Positions 34,350 through 43,627 of a DNA stretch of 64,000 nt are shown here, in pieces. The notes under the pieces are model-generated. The model saw only the letters and a list, made by a program, of their open reading frames with translations, had not been told where the DNA came from and did not search any database. The first letter of the stretch is position 1. Each line of letters opens with the position of its first letter. Origin of the DNA: Psychrobacter sp. MF31. Lineage in GTDB: Bacteria > Pseudomonadota > Gammaproteobacteria > Pseudomonadales > Moraxellaceae. The stretch is from NCBI RefSeq assembly GCF_012847335.1, contig NZ_JABBDX010000003.1, positions 124,001 to 188,000 on the forward strand, given 5' to 3'. The position numbers were made by a program, and so were the translations under genes.

Positions 34350-35201
34350 TTATAAATTTATATTGTGCATTTTTAAATACTGAATATATCCTTGCTCTTG
34401 AAAATCTCTATTCGAAAGTAAAAAACTATATAAAGATCTTTTCCAAAGCTCATTATATCCTAGCTCATTATCTTTCTTCTTATCTTCAAATATTTTTAGC
34501 GCGACTTCCCTTCCTCTAATTTTCTTCAGATAGTGATATCTCTGTAATGTTCCTATTAACTCTGTATTAGCATATCTACTGTAATTATCGTATATACCTA
34601 GTTTTGAAAAAGTAAAGTTCATCTTTTTGTAAAATTTATCTTTATTAATATTTTTAATTGAAAAAATTATTTTTTTATAGTCGACCGATATCTCTACATC
34701 TAAATTTATATTTTTTGAAATACTTTCAAAGCTTGGATGAAAATAGAATACTTTACTATCATTAGGACTATCATCACTCTTTTTACTATTACAGTTGTGA
34801 CAAGATGGAACTAAATTATTGAAAGCAATCGAATAAGATTTGAATTTAGATTGAGGCAAATAATGGTCTATCTCTGTGGCTTGCATAACCCTACAATAAC
34901 CACACACATTGTTCGGATACTTTTCAAGTATCAACTTTCGGGCTGAATCTAAACCCCTATACCTATTATAGAGCAGTTCAAAGTCATTCGCTGTTAACTT
35001 ACAGTTAATGTTAGACCCACATTCATCTTCGATATAACCCATACAACTATAGCTAAAGTATACATAATAAACCTTATTAGCTCCTATTAAAAATCCTTTA
35101 CTGGTATTCATGTTAACTCTAGCAGTAACACGTTTTATGTAACTATCATCTATATCTCTTATAATCAACTCTTGATATTTAGTATTATACCTATCCTTCA
35201 T
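34350..35201 (-). CDS. HNH endonuclease, PtuB-like
   Basis: The protein is 283 residues from the ATG at 35201, chosen because AAGAG lies nine bases upstream; an earlier ATG at 35210 would have no usable spacing. The HNH/zinc-knuckle region, numbered from 35210, is Cys103-Gly-Tyr-Cys106, Asp115-His116 (EIDHYLPQSKFKSY), Asn and Cys137-His-Asn-Cys140 followed by NSKKSDDSP. This matches the PtuB/TIGR02646-type HNH nuclease partner of Septu and retron Ec78 systems. The flanks of the HNH core are novel, AT-rich and low in similarity to anything I recognise. The start overlaps the upstream ATPase stop by 11 bases, which indicates translational coupling. Confidence 0.82.
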   Translation of the reverse strand: MKDRYNTKYQELIIRDIDDSYIKRVTARVNMNTSKGFLIGANKVYYVYFSYSCMGYIEDECGSNINCKLTANDFELLYNRYRGLDSARKLILEKYPNNVCGYCRVMQATEIDHYLPQSKFKSYSIAFNNLVPSCHNCNSKKSDDSPNDSKVFYFHPSFESISKNINLDVEISVDYKKIIFSIKNINKDKFYKKMNFTFSKLGIYDNYSRYANTELIGTLQRYHYLKKIRGREVALKIFEDKKKDNELGYNELWKRSLYSFLLSNRDFQEQGYIQYLKMHNINL

Positions 35202-36675
35202 TAATATCATCTCTTAAATAATACTCAAACAAAGCTTCAGAGCCTAAGAAATACTTAATAGAAGATAAATCTTTAATATTCACATTTCTTACGAAATTTG
35301 CAAACCCAGTTTTATCTAACTCTAGTCTAAAAACTTCACTAGTTATAACTCCGATATTTTCTCCAAAAGTATTGATTGTAGGTCTTTCTACTTTATGATC
35401 ATACATCTTCCATATACATTCACTTGGTATCTCTTGCAAAACTACAGGAGAATGTGTAGCAACTATGCCAAGAGCATTTTTTTTCTTCAATATATCATTA
35501 ACTGATCTTATAAACGCAGATATTAATGGGGGGTGTAAATGAGTTTCGGGCTCATCCATTAAAACAATAGACTTTTCCTCAACTAAACTTACTATTTTAA
35601 AAATCATATATATTATAATAGAGTGACCAGAACTAAGTTCACCTATTCTTTCTAAAAGCTCATCGTTCTTAGCTCTTTTTTCATCAGTACCAATGAAAAA
35701 AATACTATCTAAGTATTCTATAATTTCTTCTATTAGAATTTTAAGCTTACTATCGAAGGCAAAGTTATTTGAAAATATTTTTAGATATTTTAGCCTCCCC
35801 CTGCTTTCGCAATTCATAATAGTTTTGAAAGTATCTTTCCTAATATCATCCAACGTATAAATTTCATTTACTATTTTTTCTTCTACTATCTCTTGCCTTC
35901 TAAAACCCACATAATGAAATTTTTTATTTATCTCTTCATTATTATCTATGCCATAAATTTTACTAAAAATACTTGTAGATATATAAATTAATCGAGAAAA
36001 TCCCATACTACTGCTAATTTCGCAAATTTCAGATTCTAGTTGGGAGTATAAATCTGTAGTAAATTCCTTAACAATAGAATCAAGTAATCTAGTTTTTCCT
36101 ACACCGTTACTTCCAATAACAGCGTGAAGATTAGACGGTACTTTACTATCTTTATTTACACTAAAATTCATAGGTGTTTTTCTAAAAATAAAACTTAATT
36201 CGTAGCCCTTAAATACACTCTCTTCATTAAGCAATCTTTTAACTTGTTCAAAAGTAGAAATAGAAAAAAATCTATTTAAAGATTGAGAAAATATTTTATT
36301 TTCTTCGTCATAAAGATTTAGGTACTGATTATTATATATAACATCGTTTAATAAGCATAGGTTTTCTAATCCTAAATATTTTTTAAAATTAATATAAAAC
36401 TCTATATCCTGACCTAACGAAACAAATTCTCTACTGAGGGATGAAAAATTTTGTGGTATATCCACAAAACCACTTGTATATGTCTCTTCATTAAGACATC
36501 CAATTTTTATAGTACCTATGTTTGTATATTCATTTTCGCGATATAACATAACATGGAAACTAGTTTTATAACCAAAGTCATCCCAATCACTTCTTAATAG
36601 ATAAACTATTCCTTCTTCACCTTCTTTATCTAAAGAATTGTCTCGAACTTCAAAAATAATAGGTGTTTTATTCAT
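35191..36675 (-). CDS. AAA/ABC-type ATPase, PtuA-like
   Basis: A 494-residue SMC/RecF-like ATPase. Walker A is IGSNGVGKTRLL (residues 187-198), signature LSSGHSIIIYM (347-357), Walker B with the catalytic acid VLMDEPETHLHPP (371-383), and H-loop ATHSPVVLQE (406-415). This set is typical of PtuA, OLD-family and related defence ATPases. The first 180 residues before Walker A form an extra domain of beta-strand-rich appearance, which most PtuA proteins lack. The gene is AT-rich compared with valS just upstream on the same strand, has AGAG before the ATG, and is coupled to the HNH gene. A Septu-type anti-phage role is inferred. Confidence 0.82.
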   Translation of the reverse strand: MNKTPIIFEVRDNSLDKEGEEGIVYLLRSDWDDFGYKTSFHVMLYRENEYTNIGTIKIGCLNEETYTSGFVDIPQNFSSLSREFVSLGQDIEFYINFKKYLGLENLCLLNDVIYNNQYLNLYDEENKIFSQSLNRFFSISTFEQVKRLLNEESVFKGYELSFIFRKTPMNFSVNKDSKVPSNLHAVIGSNGVGKTRLLDSIVKEFTTDLYSQLESEICEISSSMGFSRLIYISTSIFSKIYGIDNNEEINKKFHYVGFRRQEIVEEKIVNEIYTLDDIRKDTFKTIMNCESRGRLKYLKIFSNNFAFDSKLKILIEEIIEYLDSIFFIGTDEKRAKNDELLERIGELSSGHSIIIYMIFKIVSLVEEKSIVLMDEPETHLHPPLISAFIRSVNDILKKKNALGIVATHSPVVLQEIPSECIWKMYDHKVERPTINTFGENIGVITSEVFRLELDKTGFANFVRNVNIKDLSSIKYFLGSEALFEYYLRDDINEG

Positions 36676-36782
36676 AATTATTACTCTAGTTTATTATTGA
36701 AAAGCACTTTCTTAAGCAAGCATAAGTCTGTTCTTAATAGCATTACAATGTTGCAAAAATGCTTTTACAATAGTATCTTTGA

Positions 36783-39713
36783 TTACAATCCCTTCAACTC
36801 CTCCATCTGCCCTGTCATCGCCGCAAGTTGCGCTTCAAGCTCTGCAAGTTTCGCGCGCTCCGACTCCACCACCGCCGCAGGGGCTTTACTGACAAAGCCT
36901 TCATTTCCAAGCTTTTTCGCTAAAACGTCGGTTTGCTTTTGCAATTTTTCAAAGGCTTTGCCCAGACGGTTTAATTCCGCCGCAGGGTCAATCAAGCCTT
37001 TCATTGGCACAAGGACGCGCAGTTTGCCGACCATGCTTGACGATGATAGCGGCACAGTATCGCCATCATTTAAAATCTCAAGGCTGTCAACTTTGGCAAG
37101 GGCTTTAAATTGGTTTTCAATGCGTGACAAGCGCGCCGCTTCTTCTTCCGAGATATTTTGCAAAAGGACGGGCAAGCGGACGGCATTGCCAAGGTTCATC
37201 TCCCCGCGAATGTTACGGATACTAGCAATCAGCTCTTGCAGCCAAGCCATATCCGCTTCCGTTTGCTCGCTGATTTGGTCATTATTTGCCGCTGGATAAT
37301 CTGCAATAACGATGCTGTCCACAGTTTTACGATCCAGCAGCGGCGCAATAATTTGCCAAATCTCCTCGGTCAGATAAGGCATGACCGGATGGGTAAAGCG
37401 CAAGGCAGTTTCAAGCACATTGAGCAGCACAAAGCGAATTTGTGCCTTACGCTCCGTACTTACCGAATCGTCATTCAGGCTGGCTTTGGCAAGCTCAACA
37501 TACCAGTCGCAGTATTCATTCCAAATAAACTCATAAATATCATGGCTGACCAAGTCCAATCGGTACTGGTTAAAATGCTGATGAATGCTATTAATGGTAC
37601 TGTTTAAACGGCTCATAATCCAGCGCTCAGGAAGCTCCCAAAGACTAGGATTAGCCGCTTTATCAAGGGCTTGCGCGTTGCCGTCTTTATCAACGCAGTT
37701 CATAAGCACAAAGCGGCTGGCGTTCCAGATTTTATTACAAAAGTTGCGGTAGCCTTCAACGCGCTTTAAGTCAAAGTTGATATCGCGACCGGTACTTGCC
37801 AAGGAGGTGAAAGTAAATCGTAGCGCGTCCGTTCCAAAGGCAGGAATGCCCTCAGGAAACTCTTTTCGGGTTTGTTTTTCGATTTTGGCAGCGTCTTTTG
37901 GGTTCATCATGTTGCTTGTGCGCTTATCCACCAAGCTTTCTAAATCAATGCCGTCGATGATATCGATGGGGTCTAACACGTTGCCTTTGGATTTGGACAT
38001 TTTTTGCCCAAAGCTGTCACGAACCAAACCATGAACGTAAACGGTCTTAAACGGCACTTGCGGCGTGCCATCGTCATTTTTGATAAAGTGCATGGTCAGC
38101 ATAATCATTCGGGCAACCCAAAAGAAAATGATGTCAAAGCCGGTCACCAAAACGCTCGTTGGGTGAAAGGTTTGCATCACGCGAGCATCAGCATTTTTAT
38201 CCGCCCAATCCAAAGTGCTAAATGTCCAAAGCCCCGAGCTGAACCACGTATCAAGAACGTCCTCGTCTTGGCGTAAACTGACTTCTGCGCCAAGGTTGTA
38301 TTTTTGGCGAACTTCCGCCTCATCGCGAGCGACATAAACCTGCCCCGCGTCGTCATACCACGCCGGAATGCGATGACCCCACCACAGCTGACGGCTGATG
38401 CACCAATCTTGCAAGTCATTCATCCACGCCATATACATATTTTTATATTGCGCAGGGACAAACTCAATTCGACCATCTTCCACCGCATCAATGGCAGGTT
38501 TTGCTAGTTTTGCAACGGCAACGTACCACTGATCGGTCAGCCACGGCTCAACGATGACGCCACTTCGGTCGCCGCGCGGGGCTTTGAGCGCGTAATCTTC
38601 GATGCTATCAAGCCAGCCCTCATTTTGCGCCTGCTCAACCAAGTATTTTCGGGCAGCAAAGCGTTCAAGTCCGGCGTAATCGCTTGGGGTGGTTTCAAGC
38701 TGTGGCTCGCGAACTTGCAAATCGGTATAAACTTGCAATTGCGGTAAAATTTGCGCGTGAGCATCAAGAACATTAATCAGCGGCAAATTGTGACGGCGAC
38801 CCAAGTCATAGTCATTAAAATCATGGGCAGGGGTAATTTTGACCACGCCAGTTCCAAAGTCAATATCCACATAATCGTCAGCGACAATCGGGACAACGCG
38901 ATTGGTAATCGGTAGGGTGATGGTTTTACCAACTAAATGCGCGTAACGCTCGTCATTTGGATTGACCGCAACCGCCGTATCACCAAGCAACGTTTCAGGT
39001 CGCGTGGTGGCAACGACCAAGTAATTTTTACCGTCTTGGGTTTTAACCGTGTCATCGGTAAAGTGATAGCGAAAATGCCAAAGCGAGCCTTTTTCGTCAT
39101 GGTTTTCCACTTCCAAATCCGACAATGCCGTTTGAAACTTAGGGTCCCAATTCACAAGGCGCTTGCCACGATAAATAAGACCATCATCAAACAAGCGAAC
39201 AAACACTTCTTTGACCGCGTTTGACAAGCCCTCATCCATGGTAAAGCGCTCACGCGACCAATCCACCGAGCTGCCAAGGCGGCGGATTTGGCGGGTGATG
39301 TTGCCGCCCGACTCTTCTTTCCACTCCCAAACCTTATCAATAAACGCCTCACGACCTAAGTCATGGCGCTTGATGCCCTCGGCGTTCAAGCGGCGCTCAA
39401 CCACCATTTGCGTAGCGATCCCCGCGTGATCCGTCCCCGGTTGCCAAAGCGTATTGTCGCCTTTCATCCGGTGAAATCGGGTCAACGCGTCCATGATGGT
39501 GTTGTTAAAGCCGTGACCCATGTGCAAAGAGCCCGTGACGTTCGGCGGCGGCAAGGCAATCGAAAACGACGCTTTTTTATCAAAGGTGGGCGCAAAATAA
39601 CCGCTATCTTCCCACTCTTGATAGCGTCCGGCTTCAATTGCGGCGGGCTGATAAGCGTTTTCAAGTTCGGATAACGCAGCTTGGATTGAAGTGGTTAAAG
39701 TTTGGTTACTCAT
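36783..39713 (-). CDS. valS: Valyl-tRNA synthetase ValS
   Basis: The protein is 976 residues from the ATG at 39713 (GAGAG upstream); a start at 39746 is possible. The class I signatures are HMGH at residues 64-67 ([15 protein letters not shown]) and KMSKS in [21 protein letters not shown]. The connective CP1 editing domain ([32 protein letters not shown]), anticodon-binding domain and C-terminal coiled coil ([26 protein letters not shown]) are all there. It charges tRNA-Val. The ATPase-HNH pair begins about 110 bases downstream on the same strand, with no obvious terminator between. Confidence 0.97.
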   Translation of the reverse strand: MSNQTLTTSIQAALSELENAYQPAAIEAGRYQEWEDSGYFAPTFDKKASFSIALPPPNVTGSLHMGHGFNNTIMDALTRFHRMKGDNTLWQPGTDHAGIATQMVVERRLNAEGIKRHDLGREAFIDKVWEWKEESGGNITRQIRRLGSSVDWSRERFTMDEGLSNAVKEVFVRLFDDGLIYRGKRLVNWDPKFQTALSDLEVENHDEKGSLWHFRYHFTDDTVKTQDGKNYLVVATTRPETLLGDTAVAVNPNDERYAHLVGKTITLPITNRVVPIVADDYVDIDFGTGVVKITPAHDFNDYDLGRRHNLPLINVLDAHAQILPQLQVYTDLQVREPQLETTPSDYAGLERFAARKYLVEQAQNEGWLDSIEDYALKAPRGDRSGVIVEPWLTDQWYVAVAKLAKPAIDAVEDGRIEFVPAQYKNMYMAWMNDLQDWCISRQLWWGHRIPAWYDDAGQVYVARDEAEVRQKYNLGAEVSLRQDEDVLDTWFSSGLWTFSTLDWADKNADARVMQTFHPTSVLVTGFDIIFFWVARMIMLTMHFIKNDDGTPQVPFKTVYVHGLVRDSFGQKMSKSKGNVLDPIDIIDGIDLESLVDKRTSNMMNPKDAAKIEKQTRKEFPEGIPAFGTDALRFTFTSLASTGRDINFDLKRVEGYRNFCNKIWNASRFVLMNCVDKDGNAQALDKAANPSLWELPERWIMSRLNSTINSIHQHFNQYRLDLVSHDIYEFIWNEYCDWYVELAKASLNDDSVSTERKAQIRFVLLNVLETALRFTHPVMPYLTEEIWQIIAPLLDRKTVDSIVIADYPAANNDQISEQTEADMAWLQELIASIRNIRGEMNLGNAVRLPVLLQNISEEEAARLSRIENQFKALAKVDSLEILNDGDTVPLSSSSMVGKLRVLVPMKGLIDPAAELNRLGKAFEKLQKQTDVLAKKLGNEGFVSKAPAAVVESERAKLAELEAQLAAMTGQMEELKGL

Positions 39714-40088
39714 AAGGCTCTCAAAAATCGATAATAAAATCACCATGCCGATCAGTTTGGCACAACGACTTTGACATAATAAAAAGATGAAAAATAAAAA
39801 CTATAGCTAAAATGGCGATATTGCCCCTTACCCTTGAGCAAAATCACGCGGTCATGACCTCAATTTTAGCGTAATTGCAAAAAATTTGTTAGGGCTGGTT
39901 GGCGTTGTTGGCAAAATTGCCGTTCAATAGCAAAAAGCCAATGAAGAAATGGGCATTGTCTTTAAAATAAGGGCGAAGATTTAGCAAAGTGAAGGGATAA
40001 AAAAGCAATAACTAAAGATTAAGTAAATCGTGAAATCGGCGCGGTAGCAGTTTTAATTTAGCGTTATTACTAACAAATCTGACATCAG
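39714..40088. other. Intergenic region upstream of valS
   Basis: About 375 bases between the end of the first YbjQ-family gene and the valS start on the same strand. AT-rich; no gene, hairpin with U-run, T-box or tRNA was recognised. Confidence 0.5.
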
Positions 40089-40592
40089 CTAGAGTTGATA
40101 ATACTCCGGATAATGACCGCCGATATTTTGCAGGTCAACATGGATCGCCGTGCCGTAAGCAATCGCTTCGACCATGCCGCCCATTTGATTGATGTTACTG
40201 ACTTCAAAGCGCAAGCCGTAAACGTGGCTAAAGCCTTTTGCCGCTGCCTGTTCGCGCAAGCGCACCAAAGCTTCTCGGCGAGCGCGCTCAAGTAAGGTTT
40301 CATAGGTGGTCAAATTTTTGCCAAAAATATTTAAAATCTTCGCCACCACCATTTTAAAATAATCTTGGGCAATGACCACGCTGCCAAGCACCAATTCGCC
40401 TTGGCTGCCTGCGATTAAATTAGGCTGATAAAAGCGCTCGGTTGAAACGATAATATGAGAAAACTTGGCTTCAGAAACTTTGAGCGCCGCAAAATGACGA
40501 CGCTCATTTCGCGTGCCAAAAAACCAGCCAATAATGATTAACACCAGCAGCGGCGCATAATTGATGATGAGCTGGTCAATGGATGAAGTCAT
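40089..40592 (-). CDS. YbjQ-family (UPF0145) protein with N-terminal membrane anchor
   Basis: The product is 167 residues from ATG 40592 (GAGG six bases upstream). A hydrophobic N-terminal helix (YAPLLVLIIIGWFFG) anchors the protein. The rest is the YbjQ heavy-metal-binding-like domain, seen in VVIAQDYFKMVVAKI, the helix LERARREALVRLREQAAAKG and the ending EAIAYGTAIHVD. It is a paralogue of the next gene upstream in the operon. Members form pentamers; their role is unknown. Confidence 0.85.
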   Translation of the reverse strand: MTSSIDQLIINYAPLLVLIIIGWFFGTRNERRHFAALKVSEAKFSHIIVSTERFYQPNLIAGSQGELVLGSVVIAQDYFKMVVAKILNIFGKNLTTYETLLERARREALVRLREQAAAKGFSHVYGLRFEVSNINQMGGMVEAIAYGTAIHVDLQNIGGHYPEYYQL

Positions 40593-40610
40593 CACTCACC
40601 TCAATTAAGG

Positions 40611-41036
40611 TTAGTCAAAAGGATGAAACTTAGGAAGTTCGTTTTTTGGCGTGCTTTCAGGGGGAAGCTCAGGATCGGGGAAACCTTGTGGGGGCAGATT
40701 AGCATCGTTGGCGCTTGGCAGCGGTGCAATTTTAACTGCCGTACCATAAACAAACAGCTCCGCCGCCCCTTGAGCAATGCTTGAGGTTGAAAAGCGAATG
40801 CCAACCACCGCATCGGCATTGAGCAATTGCGCTTTTTTGATCATCCGATCAATGGCTTCTTGGCGCGACTCTTCAAGCAGCTCAGTGTAAGCGGTCAACT
40901 CGCCGCCAACGATGTTTTTAATGCCGGCAAAGATATCTTGTCCCACGTGCTTTGAGCGCACCGTGCTGCCATAAACCACATCAAGGCGCTCGGTGATTTG
41001 ATAATTGGGCAAGTGCTCAAGGTTAGACAGTTGCAT
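40611..41036 (-). CDS. YbjQ-family (UPF0145) protein, soluble paralogue
   Basis: A 141-residue protein. The YbjQ core has VVYGSTVRSKHVGQDIFAGIKNIVGGELTAYTELLEESRQEAIDRM, then NADAVVGIRFSTSSIAQGAAELFVYGTAVKI. The C-terminal 35 residues are a Pro/Asp-rich tail not part of the fold. RBS GGTATC-type AAAGG precedes the ATG. It sits 18 bases before the membrane-anchored paralogue, and the pair is likely one transcript. Function unknown. Confidence 0.88.
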   Translation of the reverse strand: MQLSNLEHLPNYQITERLDVVYGSTVRSKHVGQDIFAGIKNIVGGELTAYTELLEESRQEAIDRMIKKAQLLNADAVVGIRFSTSSIAQGAAELFVYGTAVKIAPLPSANDANLPPQGFPDPELPPESTPKNELPKFHPFD

Positions 41037-41100
41037 GGCGATACCTTTTTGTGATCTTAGCAGAATTTATCGTAGCCGGATGATTGATCGAGGTGACCAA

Positions 41101-41646
41101 TTAATCGTTGGTATGAAACAATAAAAACAGCTCCGTTAAATTGCTCTCAATGCTTGCGATCATCTGCTCAAGGTTGTCTTGATCGTTACGCATCGCCACA
41201 AGCTCAGGATCGTCCTCACCAATACCACTGAGCACGATCATTGGTAGCGTCAACGTTGCCACATCTTCTGCGGTATCGTCATCATCAAACCAATCATGAG
41301 CTTCATCGGCATACATCGCATCAACAAAACCGATCGACCACGCAACAATGTCGGACTCGTCCGACAAATCTAGCGGCTCATCATCCTCACCAAATGGTAA
41401 GGTAATTGGCGTCTCATTTTTCAGCTCATTTTCAATCTCTTGGCGCCAGCGCTTGATGCCATCGATCACATTGGCAGGGACTTTGTCGCTTTGGTCTTCA
41501 AACAACAGATCAAGCCAATTCGGAAGCGGTCGACCGATTACCGTTGCGGTCAAAAAACCGTGGGTGGCAACGCTGTCTAAAACAAACTGGTGCTCTGATT
41601 CATCTAAAAAATCAAGCAACTCATCAAAGCTTAATGCATTTTCCAT
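41101..41646 (-). CDS. YecA/UPF0149-family protein
   Basis: The protein is 181 residues from the ATG at 41646, which has AAGGA eight bases upstream, preferred over the ATG at 41655. The YecA-like helical fold appears as SFDELLDFLDESEHQFVLDSVATHGFLTATVIGRPLPNWLDLLF and the aromatic SIGFVDAMYADEAHDWF motif. The whole protein is strongly acidic. UPF0149 proteins are sometimes associated with the ubiquinone or aminopeptidase P region; no function is established. It is preceded by the PA3496-like gene by 14 bases. Confidence 0.85.
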   Translation of the reverse strand: MENALSFDELLDFLDESEHQFVLDSVATHGFLTATVIGRPLPNWLDLLFEDQSDKVPANVIDGIKRWRQEIENELKNETPITLPFGEDDEPLDLSDESDIVAWSIGFVDAMYADEAHDWFDDDDTAEDVATLTLPMIVLSGIGEDDPELVAMRNDQDNLEQMIASIESNLTELFLLFHTND

Positions 41647-41660
41647 ATCCGTCATCCTTA

Positions 41661-41906
41661 TTACTCGTCGTCCCAATCATCAAAGTCATCATCAAGATCG
41701 TCGAAATCATCATCGCCAAGCTCGTCCAGCTCGTCTTTTAAGGCTCGTGCCAGACGCTTTTCTTCTAATAAATTGTCAATCAACCGGCGCTTTTCCAAGC
41801 TGCTCAGCCGAGTTCGAGCGCTCGTTTCAGCCTCTTCGACAAGCTTAGCATCGTCGTCATCAATAAAATCATCATCAAACGCATCATCGATATCAGCATC
41901 GCTCAT
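41661..41906 (-). CDS. PA3496-family acidic small protein
   Basis: The product is 81 residues from ATG 41906, fixed by AAGGAG six bases upstream. It is very acidic, with Asp runs at both ends (DDDFIDDDD and the C-terminal DDDFDDLDDDFDDWDDE) around a basic helix RLSSLEKRRLIDNLLEEKRLARALKDEL. This arrangement is that of the PA3496 family (often labelled envelope integrity). It precedes the YecA gene and probably shares its transcript. Confidence 0.7.
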   Translation of the reverse strand: MSDADIDDAFDDDFIDDDDAKLVEEAETSARTRLSSLEKRRLIDNLLEEKRLARALKDELDELGDDDFDDLDDDFDDWDDE

Positions 41907-42021
41907 GACCGGCTCCTTAATCTTTGGCAATAGTAAAATGCAAATTGATATATGCCTTATAAAGTTTCAAAAGCGCAATGTCAATCCTTTTTCAACCAAA
42001 GCGGCTCAAAAGCGTTATTGA

Positions 42022-43380
42022 TTATCCCAAAAGCTCGTCTTCATGACCACTTAACAAAACGTTGTTGCGAAGATCAGACAGCGTTTCCATCATTACGATG
42101 CTGCCGCCATCAAACACCGCGCATTCACGCTCATAAACGTTGGTGGGTCTGCTGACGCTATGAAGCTGAACATAATTGCCAATTTGTTTGAGTCCCAAAC
42201 TTGGCAATAAAATAAGCAGCTGCTCTTTTTTGCCCACGCGCGCCAAAAGCTGAGCCATCGCATTGGCTTGCGCGTTGTCACTGACCCCAACCTTAACATG
42301 CAAGGCAAAATGGTCAAGCTCAACGTGTTTTTCATAAATGATTTTATTGAGCATCAAATAAAGCTTGCCAAGCATCACGCCTGCCAGTGCCACTTTTGCG
42401 GCGCTGTCATCGGCTTTAAGCATCACCACCGCGCTGCTGCCTTTAAATGTTGGCTCATTAATAACGCTGACCCCTTGCAGCAGTGGCAGTTGCAGCAGCT
42501 CAAAAAGGGCTTGCTGCAATAGCTGTGAGCACAGCGCAAAATAAGGATTTCGAGCTTCAGGCGCCAGCAGTTTAAGCATGCCATGGTCATCTTGAAACAC
42601 AATTTGAACGGTAACTTGATCAAAGCTTCGGCTGCTTGAGAGCTTATTGGTCAAGATGGTGGGCTGGGATTTAATGCTTTCAGCAGGGGCGGCTTTGGTG
42701 GGCGCAGTTTCCAATTTTGGGCTGGCTTGTTGAGATTTTAAATAAGCATTTAGCTCTTGATGGGTGTCACTGCTTGGCAAGATGGCAGATTTTTGAGCGC
42801 CTGTTTTAGGTTGCGATTTGGGTAAAGTGGCTTCTTTTTTCTCGCGGACTTTGTCCTCAAGCGATTTTAGCTCATTTTTTAAGGCGTTAATTTGCGCCTG
42901 CGTTGGTCGCGCCACAAACCCATAAGCCACCCAAAGCAGTAAATGAAAAATCAATGAGCCGATCACAAACGGCCACTGCATAGCAATGATTTCACCTTTA
43001 CTGATGTCTTTTAAGGTTAAATTGACGCTGCCGATCACCGAGTTGCCATTGGTTGCCAACTGCGAGAGCGTTTTTCCTTGCTGCAAAGGCGCGTTGCCAA
43101 CCGGAACTAAGACATTGCCTTTGTTGTCTTTAATTTCAAGGCGCGCCACGTCTTGCTCGCTGATATAGCGACCGGCGATAACGCTTAAGCTCACCCGATC
43201 CTTATTTTCAAGCGACAGCCGCGACTCATCGATGAGCTGAGTGAGCATCTGCTCGCCTTTTTGCTCAAGATTTTTGGTCAGCTGATGGTCAACGCTAATG
43301 ACCATCAGTAGCGTTTGTAAACAAAAACTGATCAATACAATAATGGCAAACAACCCTTGCCGCGGCGCTAAATACATCAT
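42022..43380 (-). CDS. Membrane protein, AhpA/YtjB-like N-terminus with long cytoplasmic domain
   Basis: A 452-residue protein. A transmembrane helix (about residues 9-28) is followed by a periplasmic PAS-like domain (residues 30-130), a second helix (FVIGSLIFHLLLWVAYG), a charged Glu/Lys linker, a Ser/Pro/Ala-rich stretch and a C-terminal domain of about 200 residues (from SFDQVTVQIVF). The N-terminal half and its divergence from serB match the AhpA/YtjB (Smp) family of E. coli, which is about 214 residues. The C-terminal domain is unfamiliar; its alpha/beta pattern (ALHVKVGVSDNAQANAMAQL) might be a degenerate cyclase-like fold, but that is weak. Confidence 0.65.
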   Translation of the reverse strand: MMYLAPRQGLFAIIVLISFCLQTLLMVISVDHQLTKNLEQKGEQMLTQLIDESRLSLENKDRVSLSVIAGRYISEQDVARLEIKDNKGNVLVPVGNAPLQQGKTLSQLATNGNSVIGSVNLTLKDISKGEIIAMQWPFVIGSLIFHLLLWVAYGFVARPTQAQINALKNELKSLEDKVREKKEATLPKSQPKTGAQKSAILPSSDTHQELNAYLKSQQASPKLETAPTKAAPAESIKSQPTILTNKLSSSRSFDQVTVQIVFQDDHGMLKLLAPEARNPYFALCSQLLQQALFELLQLPLLQGVSVINEPTFKGSSAVVMLKADDSAAKVALAGVMLGKLYLMLNKIIYEKHVELDHFALHVKVGVSDNAQANAMAQLLARVGKKEQLLILLPSLGLKQIGNYVQLHSVSRPTNVYERECAVFDGGSIVMMETLSDLRNNVLLSGHEDELLG

Positions 43381-43627
43381 GATATCGTAAACTTATTTTA
43401 AATCAGGAAAGTTAACACAAAGCATATGCTCGTGGCTCATTGACGGCTTATTTTAGCTCATATTGGCATGAATTTTTTAGCTTTTTCTACTGATGATGCC
43501 CTAAATCCTATAACTTAGCACCAATTTTAAGTAAGGATCAAAAATACTTCGAGGCTCATCTATAGTCGATGCTTTATAAAACTGTTATGATTCTGACTCT
43601 TATCTATGCTGAAGAGAATGTTGAGCT

